Assembly (NCBI RefSeq): GCF_003023845.1
Contig: NZ_PYFT01000001.1
Location: 2,418,001 to 2,482,000 of the forward strand
Reading direction: 5' to 3'
DNA: 64,000 nt
Source of the DNA: Adhaeribacter arboris
GTDB taxonomy: Bacteria > Bacteroidota > Bacteroidia > Cytophagales > Hymenobacteraceae
This document shows, piece by piece, positions 49,631 through 57,915 of this stretch (positions within the stretch are counted from its first letter, which is position 1; every line of letters begins with the position of its first letter). The translations under genes and the position numbers were made by a program. The notes beneath the pieces were generated by a model, which worked only from the letters and a program-made list of their open reading frames with translations, did no database searches and was not told the DNA's origin.

Positions 49631-50935
49631 ATGACAGATATTATAATTATTGGTGCCGGTGCTGCCGGATTAATAGCCGCCCGGGAGCTAACAAAAGCCG
49701 GTAAAAAAGTAACTCTCCTGGAAGCTCGCTCTCGGTTGGGTGGGCGGATTTTTACACAATACAATACAGATTTTTCCGTACCCGTAGAAGCAGGCGCCGA
49801 ATTTATTCACGGCGATTTACCGTTTACCCAGGCTTTATTGCAGGAAGTGGGGGTGTCTTTGCACTTGCTCGAAGGAAGGAATTACCAGGTTTTAAACGGC
49901 GTTTTGCAGGAATCGGAGAGTTTTATTCCCGATTTTAATATTCTGCTCACGCGCCTGAACCAATTAGAACAGGATATTCCGTTCGCGGAATTTTTAGAAC
50001 GGTACCTGCCGGAAGAACAATTCGAGAATCTACGCCTGGGTGTAATCCGTTTTGCTGAGGGCTACGATGCCGCCGATATTCGCCGGGCCAGTTCTTTTGC
50101 TTTACGCGAAGAATGGCAAACCGACGCCGCCGCTAATTCTTACCATCCGGCCGGAGGGTATCACCAAATAATCGACCTGCTTGCCCGCGAAATATCACGC
50201 AAGGGCGGTACCATCGTAACATCATCGGCGGTAAAAGAAATAAAATGGCAACCCGGCCAGGTTCAGGTTACCTGTGCTGGCGGCAGTACCTACACGGCTC
50301 CAAAAATTTTAATAACGGTACCCTTAGGAGTGCTGCAAGCCGAACCAAATTCAGAAGGTTATATTAATTTTTCACCAGAATTACCTACCCGAAGAGAAGC
50401 TTTAAATGCTTTAGGCTTTGGCCCTGTTATAAAAATACTCTTGGAGTTTAAGACCGCTTTTTGGGAAGAAGCAGTTAATGGCCCATCGGAGCGGCACCAA
50501 ATGCCGGAACTAGCCTTTCTGTTTACCGATGCTTCGGCTATTTCGGCCTGGTGGACGCAATTACCAAATAAAACGCCTCTGCTTACCGGTTGGATAGCGG
50601 GCACCGAGGCCGAAAAACGGCGAAACACCAGCAATGAAGCAATAATGATTGAAGCCTTGAAAGTTTTAGCTTTTTTGTTTCATACCAACGTTGAATTTCT
50701 GAAAAGCCAGTTAATTGCCCAGCAAGTTTACAATTGGCTCGCCGATCCTTTTGCCCGGGGCGCTTACGCCTACGCCACCGTAAACGGAACAGGCGCCCGC
50801 CAATTGCTTACCACTCCCGAAGCCGACACGCTGTACTTCGCCGGCGAAGCCCTGTACGAAGGCCCCGCTATAGGTACCGTAGAAGCGGCTTTGGCAAGCG
50901 GTCTGGCAGCGGCTCATAACATAATAAATTCTTAA
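49631..50935 (+). CDS. FAD-dependent amine oxidase
   Basis: 434 residues of the flavin monoamine oxidase family. The FAD motif is IIIGAGAAGLIAARELTKAG (4-23), with LLEARSRLGGRI (29-40) and EAGAEFIHGD. The C-terminal FAD motif is YFAGEALYEGPAIGTVEAALASG. The substrate loop SEPALTG differs from plant polyamine oxidases, so the amine is unknown. No signal peptide. Same strand as the ABM and reductase genes, forming a small redox cluster under a probable HxlR regulator. Confidence 0.9.
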   Translation: MTDIIIIGAGAAGLIAARELTKAGKKVTLLEARSRLGGRIFTQYNTDFSVPVEAGAEFIHGDLPFTQALLQEVGVSLHLLEGRNYQVLNGVLQESESFIPDFNILLTRLNQLEQDIPFAEFLERYLPEEQFENLRLGVIRFAEGYDAADIRRASSFALREEWQTDAAANSYHPAGGYHQIIDLLAREISRKGGTIVTSSAVKEIKWQPGQVQVTCAGGSTYTAPKILITVPLGVLQAEPNSEGYINFSPELPTRREALNALGFGPVIKILLEFKTAFWEEAVNGPSERHQMPELAFLFTDASAISAWWTQLPNKTPLLTGWIAGTEAEKRRNTSNEAIMIEALKVLAFLFHTNVEFLKSQLIAQQVYNWLADPFARGAYAYATVNGTGARQLLTTPEADTLYFAGEALYEGPAIGTVEAALASGLAAAHNIINS

Positions 50936-51149
50936 ATTTTATGGTTGATACCACCAGAATTTAAATAATTTTTAGTAACATAACCAATTAACCTTTAACC
51001 AAAACAAGTAAAAAAGTAGATTATGGTTGTGTTTATAGCTATAAAAACGGACTACGTATTAAAACATTTAGGCGCCACGCTTAAAATGCGGGTTATACGG
51101 AAAAGGTAGAAGAAAATACCGCTATTACTCTACTACCTGAACTGTAAAA

Positions 51150-51392
51150 ATGCTGCCAATGTATGGGGTACATAATAGAAAGGGTTTAGTGATGCTACTG
51201 GATAAGACCATGGTTCTTACTATCAACTTTTATCACTTTAATAAAGAAAATTTAAAACGCCTTTATGCGGGACGTTATTTACTTATTAAAGACGAAAAAC
51301 TTATTGGTGACTTTAATGCCTGGGTGGATGCTTTGCGGCACGGACTTAACTTATTTAATAACGACGATTTCTTTATTAAATACTGCGTATAA
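51150..51392 (+). CDS. Short unrecognised protein
   Basis: 80 residues (or 66 from the Met at 51192). The second half, YLLIKDEKLIGDFNAWVDALRHGLNLFNNDDFF, looks like the end of a small alpha/beta domain. The beginning is poorly conserved-looking. The stretch just upstream (51020-51110) also has short open pieces, so this may be the remains of a larger gene. It precedes the response regulator by 59 bp. Confidence 0.35.
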   Translation: MLPMYGVHNRKGLVMLLDKTMVLTINFYHFNKENLKRLYAGRYLLIKDEKLIGDFNAWVDALRHGLNLFNNDDFFIKYCV

Positions 51393-51451
51393 CTTCTTGA
51401 TTATAAATTAGAAGTAAATCAATCTACTTTTCAGAAACTCTTAAGCTGACC

Positions 51452-52096
51452 ATGATAAAAATAATTATAACGGACGATCATAAAATTGTGCGGGATGGCA
51501 TTAAATCGTTATTACAAAAAGACAATGAATTTGAAATAGTAGCTGAAGCAGCCAACGGGCAGGATTTGGTAAACCTTCTGGAAACCCAAACCGCCGACGT
51601 AGTGGTGATGGATATAAATATGCCGGTAATGGATGGGTTTAAAGCTACTGCCTACCTGAAAGAAAATTTTCCGCAAACCCGGGTTCTGGCTTTGTCGATG
51701 TTAGACCAGGAGAGCTACGTGAAGCAAATTTTAACGGCGGGAGCTTTAGGTTGTGTGGTTAAAAATTGCAGCCGCGAAGAATTAATTTTTGCTATAAAAA
51801 GTGTAGCCGCCGGCAATAAATTTATTTGTTCAGAATTAGCCTGTAAGTTTTTGGAATCAGATCACCTCAACACGGTACCCGATAGCTCCGCTAAACAAAT
51901 AGAATCGTTGAGTAAGTGCGAGATGAACGTTTTACGCCTGATTGCCGAAGGTTATACCAATGCCGAAATTGCCGATAAATTGTTTAACAGCAAACGCACC
52001 ATTGAATCGCATCGGCAAAACTTACTTTTAAAAACTCAGTGCAAAAATACCGCTGCCTTAATAAAATACGCCTTAGTTCATAACTTAATAGATTAG
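51452..52096 (+). CDS. NarL/FixJ-type response regulator
   Basis: 214 residues. The receiver domain has acidic pair Asp8-Asp9, phospho-acceptor Asp54 in VVMDINMPVMDG and the Lys near 104. The LuxR-type helix-turn-helix is at about 148-205 (CEMNVLRLIAEGYTNAEIAD, then RTIESHRQNL). It is a DNA-binding regulator, usually driven by a 7TM or PAS histidine kinase in this phylum. No kinase gene is adjacent, so the partner is unknown. Confidence 0.92.
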   Translation: MIKIIITDDHKIVRDGIKSLLQKDNEFEIVAEAANGQDLVNLLETQTADVVVMDINMPVMDGFKATAYLKENFPQTRVLALSMLDQESYVKQILTAGALGCVVKNCSREELIFAIKSVAAGNKFICSELACKFLESDHLNTVPDSSAKQIESLSKCEMNVLRLIAEGYTNAEIADKLFNSKRTIESHRQNLLLKTQCKNTAALIKYALVHNLID

Positions 52097-52451
52097 TATT
52101 TTGTCGATAGTCCATAGACGATAGACGGCCGTCCATAGCTATCAGGTATTGCTTTAGGTTAAACAACTCAACATTTGCTACTTTAAGGAATACTAGTTTT
52201 TTAAATTCCGGAGTAGATTTACTAACTTTTTCTTATCCATTATCTGCAACAAGCGGTTCTGGTTAGCTCCAATCTATAACCAGGACCGTTTGCATTTTAT
52301 ATCCTCTACAATTCGTAACCTCCCTAAGTTAAATTTTTTAGTTTTCTGGTGAATGCTGCTTCTATTCTAATCGCCTGAATTTACGGCTAAAAAATTCACT
52401 TTTGTCATTCAAAATAAACCCGGCGGCGAGCCAACGCGTAACTGGTTGATT
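52097..52451. other. Spacer with filler repeats and a hairpin
   Basis: 355 bp. At 52103-52140 it carries the recurring words GTCGATAGTCCATAG and GTCCATAGCTATC. At 52251-52290 a 12-14 bp stem (TTCTGGTTA paired with TAACCAGGA) is followed by a T-rich run and may end the response-regulator transcript. No gene is seen. Confidence 0.5.
52248..52299 (+). terminator. Likely terminator of the response-regulator gene
   Basis: CGGTTCTGGTTA and TAACCAGGACCG pair with one G-U over an 11-nt loop; TTTGCATTTTAT follows. It lies about 155 bp after the stop. Confidence 0.5.
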
Positions 52452-52862
52452 ATGGAAGAGAACCACAAGCAGAACCAGAATAAGTTTAGCCATTTAGTTA
52501 AAGTACGGGACGAGGATATAGATATTTTGGGGCACGTGAACAATGTGGTTTACCTGCGTTGGGTCCAGGAAGTAGCCACTGCGCACTGGGAACACGCGGC
52601 TCCAAACAATATAAAATCCCTTTACCTCTGGGTTGTACTTCGGCACGAAATAGATTATCACCGACCGGCTTTTTTAAACGACGAAATTCAAGGCTTTACC
52701 TGGGTAGGAACGCACCAGGGAGCTAAGTTCGAGCGGTTTGTAAGTTTGTACCGCGCGGGCACCGACCAACTATTGGCCTCCGCTAAAACTACCTGGTGTT
52801 TGCTCGATGCGGTAACCATGCGCCCTAAACGGATTGAGCAGGATATCTTAGATATTTTGTAA
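52452..52862 (+). CDS. Hotdog-fold acyl-CoA thioesterase
   Basis: 136 residues of the 4HBT/YbgC-type thioesterase family. The catalytic segment is DEDIDILGHVNNVVYLRWVQE, with the conserved Asp and HVNN. VLRHEIDYHRPAFLNDEI and CLLDAVTMRPKRI complete the hotdog fold. It hydrolyses acyl-CoA; the chain specificity cannot be told. ATG at 52452 is preferred to TTG two codons earlier. Stands alone. Confidence 0.9.
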   Translation: MEENHKQNQNKFSHLVKVRDEDIDILGHVNNVVYLRWVQEVATAHWEHAAPNNIKSLYLWVVLRHEIDYHRPAFLNDEIQGFTWVGTHQGAKFERFVSLYRAGTDQLLASAKTTWCLLDAVTMRPKRIEQDILDIL

Positions 52863-52993
52863 AAATCTCTTCTTTATTTTTAAATTTTACTTTTCATGAC
52901 CGGGTAAATAGTAGCTTTTTGTTCTTTTACCAGCTTTCCCATACATTTAGGTTTTTCTAAATTTTAGCTTCACTGTTATTTATCTATACCGAT

Positions 52994-54127
52994 ATGTTTA
53001 CAAAATTTTTTAGACAAAAGTCATGGTCCATTCTGTTTGCCGCCTTTGTTTTTTTAATGAGCTGTCAAAATAAAAAGACCGGCACCCAAGAACAGGCTTA
53101 TACGGGTGGCGAAGCTACGAAGGAAGACTCGACGAAAACAAACCGTAATTTTTTAAATAAGCCGCTGATTTCCGAAATCTATACCGCCGACCCTTCCGCT
53201 CACGTATTTAATAACCGCATTTACATTTATCCTTCCCACGACATTGAGTCGAATATTCCTCAAAACGATAACGGCGATCATTTTGCCATGCGCGATTACC
53301 ACATTTTGTCGCTGGATAGTATTGGTGGTAAAGTTACCGATCATGGGGTGGCTTTAGATATGAAAGATGTTCCGTGGGCAGGACGGCAGCTTTGGGCGCC
53401 CGATGCGGCTTTTACCAATGGTAAATATTATTTATACTTCCCGGCCAAAGATAAAAGCGATGTATTCCGGATTGGAGTGGCTACTTCTAGTTCGCCCACC
53501 GGGCCGTTTAAAGCCGAACCCAAACCTATTGAAGGAAGCTTTAGCATTGACCCAGCTGTTTTTAAAGATTCGGATGGTAATTTTTACATGTACTTCGGCG
53601 GCATCTGGGGCGGGCAGTTACAGCGCTGGCAAAATGGCAAATACGACGCTAATGGTTCTAAAACCGATTTAGGAAAAGACAATGAACCCGCTCTTACCGC
53701 CAAAGTGGTTCGTTTAAGCAAAGATATGCTGCATTTTGCCGAACCGGTAAAAGATGTCGTAATTCTGGATAAAGCAGGCAAGCCCTTGTTAACCAAAGAT
53801 CACGACCGTCGATTTTTCGAAGCTTCCTGGATGCATAAATACAAGGGCAAGTATTATTTTTCGTACTCCACCGGCGACACGCATTATATTGCTTACGCCA
53901 CCGGCGATAATCCTTACGGACCATTTACGTACCAGGGCGTTATTCTAAACCCCGTACTCGGCTGGACCAATCACCAATCTATTGTGGAAGTGAAGAACAA
54001 ATGGTATTTATTCTACCACGATACCGAGTTATCCAACGGCCAGACGCATTTGCGCAATGTGAAAGTAACCGAGCTTAAACACAATCCGGACGGTACCATC
54101 CAAACAATTACGGCCTACCAAGAATAA
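52994..54127 (+). CDS. GH43-family glycoside hydrolase lipoprotein
   Basis: 377 residues with lipobox LMSC (Cys24). The GH43 five-blade propeller triad is visible: general base Asp66 in YTADPSAHVF, pKa modulator Asp186 in SIDPAVFKD, and acid Glu276 in FFEASWMHKY. LWAPDAAFTNGKYYLYFPA and HQSIVEVKNKWYLFYHD are typical blades. Likely an exo-arabinofuranosidase or xylosidase on the outer face. No susC/D genes adjoin. A second GH43 gene is cut by the right edge. Confidence 0.92.
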   Translation: MFTKFFRQKSWSILFAAFVFLMSCQNKKTGTQEQAYTGGEATKEDSTKTNRNFLNKPLISEIYTADPSAHVFNNRIYIYPSHDIESNIPQNDNGDHFAMRDYHILSLDSIGGKVTDHGVALDMKDVPWAGRQLWAPDAAFTNGKYYLYFPAKDKSDVFRIGVATSSSPTGPFKAEPKPIEGSFSIDPAVFKDSDGNFYMYFGGIWGGQLQRWQNGKYDANGSKTDLGKDNEPALTAKVVRLSKDMLHFAEPVKDVVILDKAGKPLLTKDHDRRFFEASWMHKYKGKYYFSYSTGDTHYIAYATGDNPYGPFTYQGVILNPVLGWTNHQSIVEVKNKWYLFYHDTELSNGQTHLRNVKVTELKHNPDGTIQTITAYQE

Positions 54128-54238
54128 AATTTAAAAATTTATTAACCCTGTACCTGAGCCTCAGAAACAAGGTTGAAAAAGTCCAGAGGTTCCGAAAGGT
54201 TAAAGAATATACCATCTAGTAAATTTGAAAACCCCATA
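54128..54238. other. Spacer before the second inverted-repeat unit
   Basis: About 110 bp, no feature seen. Confidence 0.3.
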
Positions 54239-54372
54239 ATGGCGCGGATTTACTTGCGTGCCTTTTGCACTTTCACTAATCTATAAATAGTTTCGCTCAG
54301 CAACTTTTTCACCTAAATAATTAGCGGTCGAATGGGCCTCTACCTAAAGGCACGGAAGTAAATCCGCGCCAT
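54239..54372. repeat. MITE-like unit with 27-bp inverted repeats
   Basis: Arms 54239-54265 (starts ATGGCGCGGATTTACTT) and 54346-54372 are inverted copies with one mismatch. The centre is 80 bp without coding potential. The unit is 134 bp in a 373-bp gap between the GH43 and msrA genes. The arms are GC-rich compared with the gap and unrelated to those of the unit at 47539. No clear target duplication is seen. Confidence 0.65.
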
Positions 54373-54500
54373 AGAAGGGCGACTAGAATGAAAAATACTC
54401 TTATTAGTTAAATTTAGAACCATTAAGATTAAACCTCTACTTTTTGCACAGTTTAATACTGAAACAAAAACGGCAGATACGGGTTAAAAAGTAATAATGA

Positions 54501-55064
54501 ATGAACAACATGGAAAACGAAACCCAAGAAAATAAATCGTACGAATTAGCCACTTTTGCCGGCGGATGTTTCTGGTGCATGGTAAAGCCGTTCGATCAAT
54601 GGCCGGGAGTAATAAAAGTAGTGTCGGGTTATACCGGCGGAACCATTCCTAATCCGACGTACGAGCAGGTTTGTTCTGACCGTACCGGACATTACGAAGC
54701 CGTGCAGATAACTTTCAACCCTAGCCTAATTTCCTACGATGAAATTTTAACCACCTTCTGGCAATCCATCGACCCAACAGATCCGGGCGGGCAATTTGGG
54801 GACCGGGGCAGTTCGTACAAAACCGCTATCTTTTACCATACCGAAGAACAAAAAGCGGCCGCCGAAAAATCGAAAGCGGAATTAGAAGTAAATGGCCCTT
54901 TTAAAGGTACGCCCATTGTTACGCCTATTTTACCCGCCAAACCTTTTTACCCCGCCGAAAACTACCACCAGGATTATTATAAAAAGAACCCAATGCATTA
55001 CCAACGCTACAGCGTAGGCTCCGGCCGGGCCGGATTTCTGGAAAGGCACTGGAACAAGGCGTAA
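54501..55064 (+). CDS. msrA: Peptide methionine sulfoxide reductase MsrA
   Basis: 187 residues. The catalytic Cys23 is in FAGGCFWCMVKPF, and the family blocks GVIKVVSGYTGG, YEAVQITFNPSLISY, FGDRGSSYKTAIFYH and AENYHQDYYKKNP are all present. It reduces methionine-S-sulfoxide using thioredoxin. Cytoplasmic (no signal). The ATG at 54501 or the one three codons in may be used. Terminated by a hairpin just after the stop. Confidence 0.95.
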   Translation: MNNMENETQENKSYELATFAGGCFWCMVKPFDQWPGVIKVVSGYTGGTIPNPTYEQVCSDRTGHYEAVQITFNPSLISYDEILTTFWQSIDPTDPGGQFGDRGSSYKTAIFYHTEEQKAAAEKSKAELEVNGPFKGTPIVTPILPAKPFYPAENYHQDYYKKNPMHYQRYSVGSGRAGFLERHWNKA

Positions 55065-55104
55065 TCTTTAATCTTTACTTTTTCAGGATATAACTAACTA
55101 CGAA

Positions 55105-55147
55105 CAAAAAAGTACAACCATACTAGTGGGTTGTACTTTTCTTTTTT
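55105..55147. terminator. Bidirectional terminator between msrA and the stress-protein gene
   Basis: A 12-bp stem AAAAGTACAACC / GGTTGTACTTTT with A and T runs on the two sides lies between convergent genes. Confidence 0.85.
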
Positions 55148-55149
55148 AA

Positions 55150-55986
55150 TCAGGCGTGGTAAACCAGTAAAGGAAGTTTCGTTTGGTAAGCCATTTGCTC
55201 CGACAAACTCTGGCTGAACAAATTGCTTAAAAATCCTTTATGCTTCTTCAGAATAACCAATAAATCGGCTTGAGTGGTAGTCAGAAATTTCTTCAGACCA
55301 TCTACTTCATCGGGGTGAATAATTTCCTGGAACCGGAGAGTAGTGTCAGGCAGCTGCGTTTGCAGATTTTCCCGGAACTTATTGGCTTTGGATTGGCCGT
55401 CGGTACTTTCTTTATGGCTCACGTGCACAATTTCCACTTCGGCTTTAAAGATATTCGCTAACTGTAACAATTGCCGGATAGCATCCGCATCTTCGGGCTG
55501 ATAGTTGGAGGCGAATACCATGTGGCTAAACGGTTGAATTGGAGTTTTGGCCGGCACTGCTAAAACAGGGCATTTCACTCCTTCTATTACCGCCTGGGTA
55601 TTGCTACCAATTAAAATTTCTTCTAAAGAATTACCGCCGCCTGTTGTTCCTATCACTACCAGGTCGAAACTGTCGTGGCGGCACATATTTTTAACGGCAT
55701 CGGCGAGCAAAGCTTCTTTTACAATAAAGTCGTAGGCGCAAAAGCCATGTCCATATTTTTGAGTGAGGTGCTGGCAAATATGCGTTAACTTTTCAATGGC
55801 GTGTTGTTTCTGGGTTTCTAAAACTTCGGTGGCTTCCATCGCCGTTTCGGTAGTACCAATCAACGGCAAATGAATTACGTGCAACAACGTTAAGGAAGCC
55901 TGTAAATGATGGGCAACCAGCGCAGCTACTTCTACGGCATTAGTCGCCGTTTTAGAAAAATCAGTGGGGCAAATAATTTTCTTCAT
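55150..55986 (-). CDS. Universal stress protein with two Usp domains
   Basis: 278 residues with two UspA-like halves. The first has IICPTDFSKTATNAVEVA at its start and the nucleotide-binding GTTGGGNSLEEILIGSNTQAV (about 138-158). The second half (155-278) is degenerate in the nucleotide motif. Tandem Usp proteins bind ATP or other ligands under stress. A single-gene unit on the minus strand. Confidence 0.9.
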   Translation of the reverse strand: MKKIICPTDFSKTATNAVEVAALVAHHLQASLTLLHVIHLPLIGTTETAMEATEVLETQKQHAIEKLTHICQHLTQKYGHGFCAYDFIVKEALLADAVKNMCRHDSFDLVVIGTTGGGNSLEEILIGSNTQAVIEGVKCPVLAVPAKTPIQPFSHMVFASNYQPEDADAIRQLLQLANIFKAEVEIVHVSHKESTDGQSKANKFRENLQTQLPDTTLRFQEIIHPDEVDGLKKFLTTTQADLLVILKKHKGFLSNLFSQSLSEQMAYQTKLPLLVYHA

Positions 55987-56194
55987 ACGGAAAGGGACAA
56001 CTAAGAAATACCTTTTTCAATATATAAACTTTACGCATCATAAACGGGGTAAGCGGCATTATTTTTATGTTACCGTTAATCTAGTGTTTTGTCCATAGTC
56101 GACAAACGATAGTCTATGGATACAATTTAGGGAATAGCCGCCCGCTTTACAGGAAGCAACCCGCCATTTTACCAGTAACGGAACACTAGATAAG

Positions 56195-57247
56195 TTAATT
56201 ATTAAAAGCTTTTATCTCCGGCCAGGTCCAGCGTTGTTTTGGCATAACGCCCGTGTATTTTTCGCGAAAATACGCTACTACTTGTTCCGTTACTATTGCG
56301 GGTGGTATGCTGGATGAATAAATGGGTCGCTCGGTAGGATTAGCGTAACGTTCTTTTTTATGCAATTGCTTTCCTTCTAATCGCAAAATTGGGCCGGTAT
56401 CGGTAACATTTTCAGCCGTCCATTGGCGACCCGAAGTCTCCCGTTTTTGCAGTATGTGCGCTAATGGTTTTAAAGGAATGCGCGGCAAAGTTGGCCGGGA
56501 GCAAATATCTACCCAGGTAGTATACTTATACTCTAGTTCATAGCGATTTTCGGTATACTGAGCCAGCACCATGTCGTAACCAATGGTTCGGCTGAATAAA
56601 GCGTAATAATGTACCGGCCGCGGTGTTTGAAGCTGCACCAAACCAATTTCGGGGAAAATACTAACCTGGGTTGCCAGGCTGTGCAAAATCTGATAATCCG
56701 CTAAGACTTGTTCGTATTCCGCTTTCCAATCTTGTTTGTAATTCTCCGGGTGAGTTAATACCTCTTTAAAAGCGGCCAAAAAATACTCAAACTTTGGCAC
56801 CGAGGCTTCTACTTCGTTTTCTTCCCATTCATCGGCTCCAAAAGGCGGATAAAATTTATCTTTTTCTACTTTATTTAGCCAGCAAACTAATTTTAGCGCC
56901 TGGTCCACCGCCGGGTGGGTTAAATCTAATTCCCGAAAATCCCCAATAAGCGCCATTTGCCGCAGTACCGCTTCGTTTTGCAAAGCTTCTGCGGGATTCA
57001 GAATGCTCCAAACCCCCACAAAGCCATCTACATCAAAATGATTTGCCGTAACGTACGGAACATCTAAACCCTGAATATTTTGCTTCAGCGCATTTAATAC
57101 AATACCGGCGCTGGTATCGTCGGCGGTACCATTAGGGTTTATGGCTCCTCGCCAATGGGCCAATACCAAGCCTTTGGGGTACAAACTATCTACAATAATG
57201 GCGGGCCGGTGTTTGGCTTCGGGAAAAGGAATAAATTGCTTAGGCAT
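56195..57247 (-). CDS. DUF6687-like protein with DHH-type motif
   Basis: 350 residues, no signal or membrane segment. I recall this as the DUF6687 type, but this is from memory. The N-terminal part contains TADDTSAGIVLNAL (about 41-54), then VTANHFDVDGFVGVWS (67-81), with His70, Asp72 and Asp74. The pattern resembles the metal-binding DHH/DHDADG motif of phosphoesterases such as RecJ and NrnA. The C-terminus is rich in aromatic and basic residues. A nuclease or phosphoesterase role is inference. The gene is alone on its strand. Confidence 0.72.
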   Translation of the reverse strand: MPKQFIPFPEAKHRPAIIVDSLYPKGLVLAHWRGAINPNGTADDTSAGIVLNALKQNIQGLDVPYVTANHFDVDGFVGVWSILNPAEALQNEAVLRQMALIGDFRELDLTHPAVDQALKLVCWLNKVEKDKFYPPFGADEWEENEVEASVPKFEYFLAAFKEVLTHPENYKQDWKAEYEQVLADYQILHSLATQVSIFPEIGLVQLQTPRPVHYYALFSRTIGYDMVLAQYTENRYELEYKYTTWVDICSRPTLPRIPLKPLAHILQKRETSGRQWTAENVTDTGPILRLEGKQLHKKERYANPTERPIYSSSIPPAIVTEQVVAYFREKYTGVMPKQRWTWPEIKAFNN

Positions 57248-57426
57248 GAAGAAAGGTTAAAAAGAATTTAATAAAATGTAAGTATAGTAATTGACCTGGT
57301 TAGCAAATAAAGAAAATTTTAGTTTTTGTCAGAATAGTTTTGGGTTGATTTACCGAGGTAGTTTTTCGGAGCAGAGTTTCTTTATTGTTCCTATAACTAT
57401 TTAATCTTAACCGAAAAAAGCAATAA

Positions 57427-57726
57427 TCATCGGCGTTTTCCCCGCCGGTTCGATATACGCGTGATGTTTTTCTTGTTTTTTATCCAATCTAAGTATTTTT
57501 GTAACGCTTCGGCTTGTTGCAGCGCTTGTACGTTTGAAAACCCGCGCGCTAATTCGCGGTTTGTAAAAGTGCGATGAATGGTACTGTGGCAGGGTTGGCA
57601 TAAATCTACGGTTTCGGAATAGCGGCCTCCCTCCTGCTTGGGTAATAGATGGTGGCGCGTTACGGTATCTACCTCCCGGTTACAAAGCTGACAAATTAAG
57701 TTTTCTTTTGCACTAGCCATATACAT
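57427..57726 (-). CDS. HNH endonuclease-domain protein
   Basis: 99 residues with a small HNH domain. ICQLCNREV gives the first zinc Cys pair (12 and 15), TRHHLLPK the catalytic His (25-26), and LCQPCHSTIHR the second Cys pair (43, 46) with His47/51. A basic C-terminal tail follows (about 75-99, Arg/Lys-rich). Possibly a DNA-cutting repair or phage-related nuclease; stands alone. A Met two codons in is an alternative start. Confidence 0.85.
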   Translation of the reverse strand: MYMASAKENLICQLCNREVDTVTRHHLLPKQEGGRYSETVDLCQPCHSTIHRTFTNRELARGFSNVQALQQAEALQKYLDWIKNKKNITRISNRRGKRR

Positions 57727-57853
57727 ATCCTAAACAAAACCAATACCTTCGTGTTTTCTTTAGCGTTGCTGCTTTAGCCGCATTTACACTACAAACCGGA
57801 TACTTCTATTTTATTCTTTACGTAGTTTTCAAGCAATTTTATTTTACTTCTTT

Positions 57854-57915
57854 TATTATCTTTTTGCTTTATGCCTGAATCTAATATTATCTTTTTGCTT
57901 TATGCCTGAATCTAA
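57854..57915 (+). repeat. Tandem 31-bp duplication including an ATG
   Basis: Two exact copies of a 31-bp unit, 57854-57884 and 57885-57915. Each contains the T-rich TATCTTTTTG and the ATGCCTGAATCTAA start region. The real gene starts in the second copy (57902). The ATG of the first (57871) opens a 12-codon frame that stops at 57909, overlapping the real start. Confidence 0.92.

Noticed and set aside
57854-57915. Start of a CRISPR or other direct-repeat array
   Set aside because: Only two copies, no spacers and the repeat contains a start codon and coding bases.
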